Shown piece by piece: positions 32,401-42,078 of a stretch of 64,000 nucleotides of DNA. The number at the start of each line of letters is the position of its first letter. Position 1 is the stretch's first letter. The position numbers and the translations under genes are program-made. Below the pieces are notes generated by a model. It did no database searches and had not been told where the DNA came from. It saw nothing but the letters and a program-made list of their open reading frames with translations. Origin of the DNA: Chondrus crispus (lineage: Eukaryota; Rhodophyta; Florideophyceae; Gigartinales; Gigartinaceae); the NCBI RefSeq assembly GCF_000350225.1, contig NW_005178979.1, positions 131,425-195,424 of the forward strand. The letters are read 5' to 3'.

Positions 32401-33621
32401 ATGCCGATACAAGAGAGAGCGCACGTGGAGGCCTCCGAAGGCCCGACGTTAGGAGAACAAGACACGGGGACAGCCGACGTCCCGGTGAGGCGTAACGAAG
32501 GCGACGGGGGCAACGACGACCGAAAAGATTCAGTCGACCCCCTGACTCCCGCGAGCCCAAGGTCGCCGGAGAAAGGTCCGTGTCGTACGGACTCGAGTAA
32601 TCCGAGGGGCGTCACTGATCCGCGGACGCCCCAAGGAAGGGGGAGAAGGAAACGCAAGCGGGGCCAGCACCGAAATCGAAGGCCCCGGCGGAACGACCTC
32701 ACCGATAAGGTCGCCCCGAAGGTTGTCGACGGCGTCATTTGCCTTCTGACGTCGAAGATCTACAACGTCCTCGGCTCGATAGCCACAGAGGGAAATGCAT
32801 TTAAACCCCGCACGATCGCCTTTGATACGTGCTCCGAGTATAATCTGGTGAGGAAGGCCGACCTTCCGCTCGATTGGACGCGTTACGTCGTGCACGACGC
32901 ACCTCTGCCACTATTGGCAGGCGCGAATAGCAACCCCCTCAAGCTTTCCGCCGTCGTCCGCCTGGTCGTGCGGTTGAGGAACACGGTGTTCCGAATTCCG
33001 TTCGTAATCGCGGACCGGCTCGCCGTGCCAGTCCTCCTCGGCACGGCCTTCATTGATACGCACGTGCGATGTATCGACATCGAAGCTCAACGAATGGAGC
33101 TACGCCAAGGCGGTTCTGTCGCCATCGTCGACGGAAAGGGGGAGTCGACTCCCCCTACCAGGCGACACGGACGACACACGGGTCCGCCGGACGTACGCGA
33201 AGAGGCCCCGCAGGCGATCCGAATCGCCCGCTGGGTTACCATCCCCGCGATGTCACAAGCCCGTGTGCGTGTGACAACCGCGGGGAGGGGCCTCGTGTTC
33301 CTGGAGCCCAAGCCCTCACTCCAACACCGACATGGAGTGAGGCTGACGAATGGCGTCGCGGAGGTCCTACTGAATCAGACTTTCGACGTCATCGTCGCGA
33401 ATTTCTCACGGCGAGAAAGGCGGCTTCCGAAGCACACCGTCGTGGGATACGCGAAGCGCAACCCCCTCGCGATCCTCACTCCCGAACGTAAGGTCGCCGA
33501 AGGGATCGCGCACGCGCTACACCTGACCGACTTGACCGATCAAGTCGGTGGGGTAGGAGTTGGCCGATCCAACTCCGACGATAAGACCACCGCCGGGGGC
33601 AGGGGGGTCGACCGGGACTAA
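32401..33621 (+). CDS. Gypsy-1 protease-bearing ORF
   Basis: A 406-codon ORF from an ATG. After a charged N-terminal third comes a retropepsin-like domain (about residues 125-240: A-F-D-T-C-S-E-Y-N-L-V, then V-P-V-L-L-G-T-A-F-I-D), which in the family cuts the polyprotein. The rest is a basic linker toward RT. It sits directly upstream of pol. A young fossil of the element; activity is not inferred. Confidence 0.72.
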   Translation: MPIQERAHVEASEGPTLGEQDTGTADVPVRRNEGDGGNDDRKDSVDPLTPASPRSPEKGPCRTDSSNPRGVTDPRTPQGRGRRKRKRGQHRNRRPRRNDLTDKVAPKVVDGVICLLTSKIYNVLGSIATEGNAFKPRTIAFDTCSEYNLVRKADLPLDWTRYVVHDAPLPLLAGANSNPLKLSAVVRLVVRLRNTVFRIPFVIADRLAVPVLLGTAFIDTHVRCIDIEAQRMELRQGGSVAIVDGKGESTPPTRRHGRHTGPPDVREEAPQAIRIARWVTIPAMSQARVRVTTAGRGLVFLEPKPSLQHRHGVRLTNGVAEVLLNQTFDVIVANFSRRERRLPKHTVVGYAKRNPLAILTPERKVAEGIAHALHLTDLTDQVGGVGVGRSNSDDKTTAGGRGVDRD

Positions 33622-33693
33622 CGGTCACCTTTATGCCAACCGACGGCGAGGAGTACTGTACTCCACCAGCAAAAGGATCCCGAAAATCCACCG

Positions 33694-36600
33694 ATGGATT
33701 GGGGAAAAGAGATCGACCTGTCATACATCGACGATGACAAGCTCCGTGGCCACGTACTCGAGATGCTCCGTAAGCACTCTAGGCTGTGGAGCGGTGCGCT
33801 TGGAACGATCCAAGCCACGGAGCACCGCATTCCCCTCGAACCGGGAACGAAACCGATTCGTTCTATGCCCTATCGGAAGGGCCCGGCCATGCGCGAAATG
33901 GTCGCGAAGGAAGTCAGCAAGATGTTGAACGCAGGGGTTATCGAACCCGCGAGCACCGAGTGGGCGTCCCCCGTGGTGCTCGTACCGAAGAAAGACGGCT
34001 CTCTTCGGTTCTGCGTGGACTACCGGCGTCTCAACGCGAAGACGGCAGCGGATTCGTATCCGCTGCCACGGATGGACGACTGCATCGACTCGTTAGGAGA
34101 TGCAGCCGTCTTCACCACGTTGGACTGCAATTCCGGTTATTGGCAGATCCCGGTCGCTCCGGAAGACCGGGATAAGACCACGTTTACGACGCACATGGGC
34201 ACGTTTCGCCACTTGCGCATGCCGTTTGGACTCAAAGGGGCACCGGCCACCTTCCAACGTGCGCTCGACATAATACTCTCCGGAGTCCGCTGGCAAATAT
34301 GCCTCGTCTATCTCGACGACGTGATCGTGTTCTCCCGTACGCACGGAGAACACGCGAGGCATCTCGATACCGTCTTGAGCTTACTGCGGAGTTCCGGTAT
34401 CTCCCTTAAGCTCAAGAAGTGCAGCTTCTTCCGACCGAAGGTGCACTACCTGGGGCACGTCATCTCCGCAGGCAAGTTGAGCGTGGCCGATACGGCGGCC
34501 GACGCTTTCAAGACGTTCACGTTCCCGAGGACGTTGACGCAAGTGCGCTCGTTCCTTGGGGCGTGTAACGTATACCGCCGATTCGTTAAGGGGTTCGCTA
34601 AGATTGCGCGTCCTCTGACCTACATGACGCGCAAGGATTCGGATCCTGATTTCTATAACCCCACGGAGCTGCAACTTCAGGCGTTTGAGAACCTTAAAAA
34701 GTGCATGATCGCTCCGCCGATCCTCGCGTTGCCCCGGCACGGTCGTCTGTACATGATAGACACCGACGCGAGTGCCTACCAACTCGGGTGCACCTTACTT
34801 CAGGAGCACGAAGAGCCAAACGACTGGCGGCCCGTGGGGTATTGGTCGTACTCACTGTCCGATAGTGAGCGCAACTACAGCGCTACCGAACGCGAGTGCT
34901 TCGCCGTAGTGTGGGCCGTCCGCACACTACGGCCGTACGTAGAAGGCACGAAGTTCACCGTACGGACGGACCATGACGCCCTCCGATGGCTTATGTCCCT
35001 CACCGAGAGTTCCGGAAGACTCACCCGGTGGCGGCTACGTCTGGCTGAATACGATTTCACCATTCAGTACCGCCCCGGACGCGTGCATCAGGTGCCCGAT
35101 GCCCTGTCACGACTCGTGTCGCCGAAGGTCGCCGATGACCCTCGCCCCACCGTCGAGGTGGATGACGACGTCCCCACTTTCGACGGGGGCACGACAGTTC
35201 GAGACGTATCGAACGAGCTCGCGGACCACGTTTGTACAGCGAGCTGCGATCATCAGGCCGTCCATGTCTTCGTAACGACACGGAATCAAGCCGAAGCCAG
35301 AACAAGGTCGCGCGCACGGACGCGCGACGAACCGCGAGGTGACGACGAAGCTCCCGCTCTCCAAGGACCCAATTCGTTTTGGGAGGAGAACGACGAGTTC
35401 GACGCCGCCGACATCCAGCGCGCCGAAGACCCCGAGGCTGGCGCGCTCGACTCCCCGGTCGCCCCACCGCAGGACGACCTTCCGGCCCCTCTTACGATAG
35501 AGGAGATAGCCGAGGAGCAACGCGTGGATGACTTCTGCCAAACCGTTTTGGCACGACAGTCAGAGTCCCCGGACTTCGCGTTCTTCGAGAACCACCAAGG
35601 GGTGCTCAAGCGGAGACACCCCTTCGACCCTGATATCGTTCAGGTGGTGGTACCTCAGACGTTCCGCGCCAGGCTCCTTCGCCTGTGCCACAACCCGGCC
35701 ATCGCGGGGCACCCAGGCCAGAACCGTATGTACTACGCACTTCGACGCGAGTACTACTGGCCCCACCTGGCTGCAGACGTCGCAGCCACGGTGCGGGGGT
35801 GTCGAACCTGCGCGATGAACCGGGTGAAGCTGAAGAAACATCTCAACCGATTGAGATTGTTTCCAGCTACGAGGCCCCTCGAGAGCCTCGCGATCGACAG
35901 CTTGGGGCCGCTCCCCAAGACGAAGACAGGAAAAAGGTATCTGCTCGTGATTACGGACCGCTTCAGTAAGCTAACACAAGTCGTTGCGCTCCGCACGATA
36001 ACAGCGCACACGGTCGCAGTTGCGTTCTGCGACTCGTGGGTGTTCAAGTATGGCGTCCCTCGCACGTTGCTTTCGGACAACGGCCCTCAATTTAATGCCA
36101 AGTTCTTCCACAGTACGTGCCGCGTTCTGGGGATAACGAATTTGTACACTTCGGCGTACCATCCCCAGACGAACGGGCAAGTCGAGCGATATAACCGAAC
36201 AATCGCCTCGATGCTGAGGAACTACGTGGGTGAACACCAGGACGACTGGAATGTGTACGTGGGGCCGCTTACGTATGCGTACAACTCCCACGTACATCGC
36301 ACCACACGCACCACGCCGTTTGAGCTCGTGCTCAGCAGGCCACCGCCGGAGTTCTCTCTCCGACGGGCGGACGGCGACGCGCCCCCTTCCGATAGGGGGA
36401 ACCAACGTGCCGAGTTCCTCAAGACCTTGGATACGACTATCCAGAAGGCCTACGGGAGCCTGCGTCGGACGCAGGCTCGCTACAAGCGCGACTTCGATAA
36501 GCGCATACGACGTATTAATTCCCGGCTCCGTCCCGGAGAATACGTATATCTCAACCCTACCGATGGGGCTAAGACGTCGAACAAGCTCGCCTCGCCCGCT

Positions 36601-36981
36601 GTCGGACCCTACCGCGTGCTCGCCAATGACCGCCGAACCATCACGATCGATCGTGATGGGTTCACCGAGCGAGTCTCCGCCGACCGCTGCGTGTACGCGC
36701 CGTCTCCGATAGACGCGCCACGAGCAAGTACGACAACCCCGCGGGACCTCGCCGATAAGGTCACCGCGGGAACGCAGTATGCCGTAGAACGGCTACTGAG
36801 ACATCGAGTCATGGAAGACGGAACTACGGAGTTCCTCATCAAGTGGGCGGATTACGACGCGCCCACTTGGACTGCGCGGACTCACGTCCCGGAGGAGTTG
36901 GTGTCTCGTTACGCCCAACGCCTCCGGAGACGTACCGGCAGTAACCTCACCAAAACCGTGAACGCGGACGTTCACGCTTAA
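33694..36981 (+). CDS. Gypsy-1 pol ORF: RT, RNase H, integrase, chromodomain
   Basis: A single 1,095-codon ORF. Reverse transcriptase at residues ~65-250, with S-P-V-V-L-V-P-K-K-D-G-S and the active-site Y-L-D-D near 205. RNase H from ~350 (I-D-T-D-A-S-A-Y-Q-L-G). Integrase zinc domain ~665-710 (H-x-H-like start, C-R-T-C end). Integrase core ~733-860 with D-S-L-G-P-L-P, S-D-N-G-P-Q-F-N and H-P-Q-T-N-G-Q-V-E-R. GPY/F module near 970. Chromodomain ~1027-1075 (Y-A-V-E-R-L-L-R-H-R, F-L-I-K-W-A-D-Y, T-W-T). The RT-RH-IN-CHR order defines chromoviruses, whose chromodomain is known to steer insertion to certain chromatin. The ORF looks whole. Confidence 0.95.
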   Translation: MDWGKEIDLSYIDDDKLRGHVLEMLRKHSRLWSGALGTIQATEHRIPLEPGTKPIRSMPYRKGPAMREMVAKEVSKMLNAGVIEPASTEWASPVVLVPKKDGSLRFCVDYRRLNAKTAADSYPLPRMDDCIDSLGDAAVFTTLDCNSGYWQIPVAPEDRDKTTFTTHMGTFRHLRMPFGLKGAPATFQRALDIILSGVRWQICLVYLDDVIVFSRTHGEHARHLDTVLSLLRSSGISLKLKKCSFFRPKVHYLGHVISAGKLSVADTAADAFKTFTFPRTLTQVRSFLGACNVYRRFVKGFAKIARPLTYMTRKDSDPDFYNPTELQLQAFENLKKCMIAPPILALPRHGRLYMIDTDASAYQLGCTLLQEHEEPNDWRPVGYWSYSLSDSERNYSATERECFAVVWAVRTLRPYVEGTKFTVRTDHDALRWLMSLTESSGRLTRWRLRLAEYDFTIQYRPGRVHQVPDALSRLVSPKVADDPRPTVEVDDDVPTFDGGTTVRDVSNELADHVCTASCDHQAVHVFVTTRNQAEARTRSRARTRDEPRGDDEAPALQGPNSFWEENDEFDAADIQRAEDPEAGALDSPVAPPQDDLPAPLTIEEIAEEQRVDDFCQTVLARQSESPDFAFFENHQGVLKRRHPFDPDIVQVVVPQTFRARLLRLCHNPAIAGHPGQNRMYYALRREYYWPHLAADVAATVRGCRTCAMNRVKLKKHLNRLRLFPATRPLESLAIDSLGPLPKTKTGKRYLLVITDRFSKLTQVVALRTITAHTVAVAFCDSWVFKYGVPRTLLSDNGPQFNAKFFHSTCRVLGITNLYTSAYHPQTNGQVERYNRTIASMLRNYVGEHQDDWNVYVGPLTYAYNSHVHRTTRTTPFELVLSRPPPEFSLRRADGDAPPSDRGNQRAEFLKTLDTTIQKAYGSLRRTQARYKRDFDKRIRRINSRLRPGEYVYLNPTDGAKTSNKLASPAVGPYRVLANDRRTITIDRDGFTERVSADRCVYAPSPIDAPRASTTTPRDLADKVTAGTQYAVERLLRHRVMEDGTTEFLIKWADYDAPTWTARTHVPEELVSRYAQRLRRRTGSNLTKTVNADVHA

Positions 36982-39900
36982 GGGGGGGCCCTCAACCGCT
37001 CCTTTGCGGATTAACCCCAGCCTGCACGAACAGACTAAAAGGGGAAGCGAAGGAGGTCGGCGGACCCTATCGGAGAGTCACAGCCGGGGACGCGTTCAAG
37101 TCAAGTCTTCTTGACTTCTCGGACGTCAAAGACGCGAGACATAAGAACAGGACAGTACGAACTGCCTGAAAAAATGTTGGGCCCTCGTAATGACCGACAT
37201 TGCGAGGACTGCAATACCCCGTTCGGATCGGAAAAGTCGGACGACAACCCCCCCCGAACAGGATTGCCGGGCGATCCGTTAAGTCCAGCAACCACGGCGA
37301 GGAGGGGCGCCTGACGAACGAGGCGATCAGCGGTGGAATCACGAGAGCCCCTCGGTGGGCAGAGTAAGCGACCAGAATGCCCATTGCTTGTGTCTCGGAA
37401 TATCCGAGAAGGTTCGGGCTCACTTCGAGCCCTCAGTCCGCATCCGGGTCCGATAACCCGACGGACGACGTGGTCATGACCCTATCGATAGGGGTCGTGC
37501 GCGAGGAAACGCGCAAAAGGCGTTTTCAGATGAGCAGGCGAGTGAGGCTGCGTTCGCCTCAACAGTCGCCAGGATAGTTAAGGAAGGGGCGTAAGCGCAA
37601 GAGCAACTCGGTCGGAGGGGCACCAATATATGCGCACACACGTGTACTGTCAGCCCCAATTAGAACTTTTTGCGCTAATCACGGCGCATGCTATGATTTA
37701 ATTTTGGGAAGATTTCTTCCTCAGACGACAGCGCACCAATCAGGAACCGTGCTCTGATTTTTTGGCAGAAATTGTTTTCGCGGGAAATTATGACAATTTT
37801 TGGGATGATTTTCTGATTGCGCGGCGGACGAAAAAAGGTCGCAGTGCACGTGTATTACGAGAAAAAGTCCCAATCCACGGCGCTGCACGGGGGTACAACG
37901 GGTACCAGCAGGAGGTACACACGTCCGCCCCCTGACCGGAAAGGGAGGCGGGCGAGAGGTTGAAGCGTACGCCCGCATCGACCGGGTGACTCGAAAGCCA
38001 GACGCGCCACAAGCCGACCGATCGGCATTCCCTCCTGGTCCCCTCCTCACGCGGACCGCCGCGCACCGGTTGAGGGAGTGGCCCGAGCCACCCTCCTGCA
38101 AGCGACGACGCCCGGGATGGCCACGGCTGAGGAAGGGACGAGCGCGAGTCACTCACGCGCTTTCAAGCCCTCGCTACCGAAGTGGAGGGGCACAGTAGGT
38201 TGCGCAACCGATGCGACTGTTCGCCGCAAGGGCGTGATTACGCCACCGCGCGCACTCCGTACGACGCGTCGTAGTGGCGACGTAGAGTGCGACCACGGAT
38301 AAAGACGGCTCCGTGGCCGACCACGTCGAGCCGGGTACCCGCTTCGAGGTCTGCACCTCGAAAACAACGGAGTCCACATACTCAACGGACGACACGCCGC
38401 TGTGCGGGACTTCGACGGGGGTCTTCCCGAAAGGCCCTGTGCTCTTGCCCCAGACGAAGGGCACGCGACGCCCCCTCGTGAGGCGACTGGAGAGGGGAGC
38501 TTGTCACGCCCGCTTCTCTCGAAGAGGCCCCCGACAGTTGCGACGCCGTATCTGCACGCTCTGTACCTCGCCCCTTTCTCTCGGAAGGAGGCCTTCCAGG
38601 AGCGACAACTAACAGAAGCGCCGGAAGGCCAACCACGAAGCCTTAGGGAGCGCAATTGCGGAGGACGCTGGACGGCGTCCCGTCTCGTCCGTACACGAAT
38701 CGAGACGGGATGAACCGATAACTGGCACAACCGCACGCGCCGACCCCGCCAACACTCCCCGACGGCCCATTTTCCTTCTTCGCGAAAGCATGCATAGAGA
38801 CCAAGACAAAACCGCCCCACGTCGGCGCCTAGGGCGGAACGGAATGAGGTATCGCCCGAGCACCGACGAAACGAGACGTCCCAATTTGTCGCCAGCAACT
38901 GTGTGCCCGTATGAACGCCAGTACGAAGGTAGGACTCCGCGCACCGGACGCCGCAGAGGTGAGAGTAGGTCCGTCCGCCGTTGCAAAAGACGTTGCTCTA
39001 CGAACCGATGAGGTCAATTGTCGTTACAGTATGACGGAGCACGTGAACGAGCAGCCAGCCCGAGCGCACGTTCTCGCCAGGATCCTGGTTGAGCCCCTGA
39101 AGGTGGCAAAACCTCGACGACATAAAAGGGTTAAGGGAAACCGAAGGGGGACTGCGACCAGCACGCGTCAGGAGTGGAGAAGTCTGCGTTATTATCCTCA
39201 CCGTCTTCTTGGGCGAGGTTTGGTACCCCGACACAAGCGCTGCTTTGACCGCCGTCGTCATGCATGCCGTTTTTGACCTTGTAGAGGAAACTGCGGGCGT
39301 TTGCAGAAAGGAAAATTGCCCTGCTGTCAGGGTATAGGGAAAAGAAGGCCTGGACGGACATTCGGATCGTCGATGAAGACGTGGTCCCGCAAAAGTGCTA
39401 GGGCAAAGATAGACGAGTACCATTGGCCCTGAACGACAGGGGAAGCGTCGAAACAGAAAAAACGAAGGGCCCTCGCAAACGGCGCCATGGCGATCGATGA
39501 ACGACGGACACAGTCCCCGTTAGGCATGGTGAATGACCTGACACTCGGTAAAATCGAAACGGGCAAGGCGAAGGACATCCTCCATTCGAAAATGGGCAGC
39601 CAGCGCAAGACGCCGGGGGACACGATTTTTGCGTACGTACAATATATTGATACGTATCAATATCCGCCGGCTGCGAGAGATCCGTTTGGCATTGCATTGG
39701 ATTATTCGTGTGAAAAACTCGATGTTGCGTGGCATACGACTGACTCGCTCATCATGAAGAAGGGGAGCGACGCAAAGATCTCGCTACTCAGAGTAAGGGT
39801 CAAAACGGACCGACTCTTAAGGGTCCTGCCGGCATGAGGACCGAGAGAAGGCCGAAACATTCGTTCTGAGGACATCGCGGTAGTGTCTTTGGAACGAGCC

Positions 39901-41390
39901 AAATGAGTTGTGGCGAAGACGGCACGCGCTCAGCAATACGGAAAGAATCACGTTAGTCGACGAAGGGTTCCGGTCGCGCTCGACGCGCCCCCACCGAAAC
40001 CCGGACCTCGATTCAAGAGGGTGCTGTAGTATACATCGACCGCGAATGGACGACCGAGATCATAGGTCAGAGGATCGCCGCGTACGACAAAAGTGGGACC
40101 TCGAGTTCCCCGAGCGTCGCTATAAACCCCCAAACGCAACATGCGTCTGCTTCCAGAGCGTGCACACGTCCTCGGCACGCGGGCAACGTGAGGAGGATCG
40201 CGAAGAGCGACGGGCATGGTGCTGTACGCGGGTGGGCGCCACCAGGTTATAATTTTTGGCAATTTTTGGCCTACTGGTGACAGCGCACCAATCATATATC
40301 GTTAAGAGACTTTTGCCAAAAATGTGGCATTGCAATTTTTTGGTGAAGCACATCGCGCTGTCGCTGGCGCACACACGTGTATGGCGCACGCACAGTACAC
40401 GCACAGTACGCGCCACACGCGCCGCGTCGGTGGCCGACGCCACGCGGAAAGGAGCCGCCGCGACAAGAGCCGGTTAGGGAACGCGTCAACAGACGGGAAT
40501 AGAAAGATTGAGGCGCGTGGACGATACGCCCCGAGGACCATGGGCACAAGGATACACACACGCCTATTTTGTTCCCTCGCGTGTCGCATGGAAGCGCGGG
40601 GGAGCCGTGAGACTTCAGGTAAGGAGGAAAGAGCCTCCGTTGCGGTACAGGTATAATTGTAGGAATGGCACGCGCAAATTCCCGTGCGTGCGCGGTGAGT
40701 GTTGGAAGTGGGTTTTGTACTGTAGTCGACTCCAGTGTGAACCGTGGCCACAGAACGGGGACATCCCGCATTTTACATGGCCAGCGTCGGTGTCCCACTC
40801 TCCTGATCCTGGATCGCGATCCTCGAGGGGCATGTGAGAGCCTCCTTAGCCCCGTCCCGGGACCCATCGACGTCTTCAATTTTTATATCTAAAACAGTGC
40901 GGTCGGCTTTCGCATAGGGACATCGGCGGTCCCTGGACGACTAACGTACAGGCGTGGCCGAAATACGCCTGTCCCGCGCGGAGGAAACTTTCGGACTTCT
41001 GGCAATGGCAGCGGCGCGGTCTACATGATGAGGCCGATACTAAAGGCAAGTCGATGAGTCAATGACGCGACGGCGCGTCGCAGGCTAACGCAAGAAGAAC
41101 TAACCGGGACGAGAATTTAAGAGGAAGTCGTTTGGGAGGCGGAAAATCCCTGGGAGGATGAGACTCGAATCTCGAGGGACAAGCGGGAAAGGCGAAAGTC
41201 CACGCGAACGACGGCGTGCGAGCAGAAGGAGCACGAGCACGGACGAGTGTGGGGCAGGGCACGAAGGATAGCGACCAGAGGGCGAGGACACCGGCACGAA
41301 TGGGATGCACGGTATCAATGACACGGTCGGACATGGCACTCTCCTTACAAGCACCCGTGGACGTGGACGTCCCCGCTTAAGGGGGGGCCG
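36982..41390 (+). other. 4.4-kb post-pol segment of Gypsy-1
   Basis: A polypurine tract (AAGGGGGGG) follows the pol stop at about 36979-36987, and a second copy stands at about 41379-41387 just before the right LTR. Between them, GC-rich DNA holds many overlapping frames of up to ~250 codons on both strands, none with a recognisable domain; 39487-39837 (+, 116 codons) is the least GC-biased. A 26-bp piece resembling the LTR lies at 37632-37657, and two AT-rich patches (about 37,655-37,830 and 40,235-40,370) share the 16-mer GACAGCGCACCAATCA. This could be an acquired insert or a natural long 3' region. Confidence 0.6.
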
Positions 41391-42073
41391 TGTAGTATAA
41401 CCCCCCCTGGGGCTTTTTTAGTTAGATTAGATCAACAACGGATCTAGTGCTGTAGAGCCCGACGCTCTACAGTACCACTGCGCGAGGCCACGTGTACCCC
41501 TCGGGTATAGGGCACACGCGCACACACGTGTACACGTGTATCGCGCGGGACGGAAGCGCGCACACATGTGTACTGTCAGCCCCGATGGCTGACAGTATTA
41601 CAGTACGGTCCGAACTGTACTACAGTAGTCCACTACAGTACTTCGGTACTGTAGAGTTGTACATTGTTTTGTATATTAAATATGGAGCGGACCGGCGGCG
41701 GTGGAGGAGGACAAGGACGGACTTGTCACCCACCAACCGTCAAGGTCCGACTTCCCGGTTATTCTAAGGTAACGCTCGCTAATTACCTTAGAAGCGGCAC
41801 CGAGCGCGGGTTGAGGACGCGCGCGGTACGCCCACGAGCCGGCTCCGCCTCCGCCCGTCGGTACTGGATCGTTACCCAGTACCGCGCCGGGGCGTCGAGG
41901 CGTCGAACCGCTCGCGCGTACCGGCGTCCTCCCCGTTCCCGCTCTACCACGCTAGCCGGGCCCGCTGCCCGGTGCCGTTAGCTGGTGTCCCGCTTCACCC
42001 CCGTCTTCTCGATCGACAAGGGTCTCGGTCGAACTGTGCATACACCCCTATCGCTGGGGGTGTTTATGCTACA
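41391..42073 (+). repeat. Gypsy-1 right (3') LTR
   Basis: 683 bp, TG...CA, about 98% identical to the left LTR, with the same hairpin array at about 41450-41655 and a TATA-like sequence at about 41671-41684. Confidence 0.96.
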
Positions 42074-42078
42074 TACCG
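42074..42078. repeat. Right target-site duplication of Gypsy-1 (TACCG)
   Basis: It matches 28921-28925 exactly. Confidence 0.93.

Larger units (their letters stand above)
28926..42073 (+). mobile_element. Gypsy-1, complete Ty3/Gypsy chromovirus
   Basis: Two 683-bp LTRs (TG...CA), a 5-bp target duplication, gag with a zinc knuckle, protease, then RT, RNase H, integrase and a C-terminal chromodomain. A primer-binding-like TGGTCTCCCGACCTAG follows the left LTR by two bases and a polypurine tract precedes the right one. The LTRs differ at about twelve of 683 sites (~1.8%), so it is fairly young. Pol looks whole; gag is broken in about three places. At 13.1 kb it is long for the family because of a 4.4-kb segment after pol. 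It inserted at or very near the boundary of Copia-3 (left) and Gypsy-2 (right). Confidence 0.95.

Noticed and set aside
38149-38898. 249-codon - strand ORF in the Gypsy-1 post-pol segment
   Set aside because: It lies in GC-rich DNA where several frames are open at once, is rich in Arg, Ser and Gly, and shows no motif. Probably composition only.
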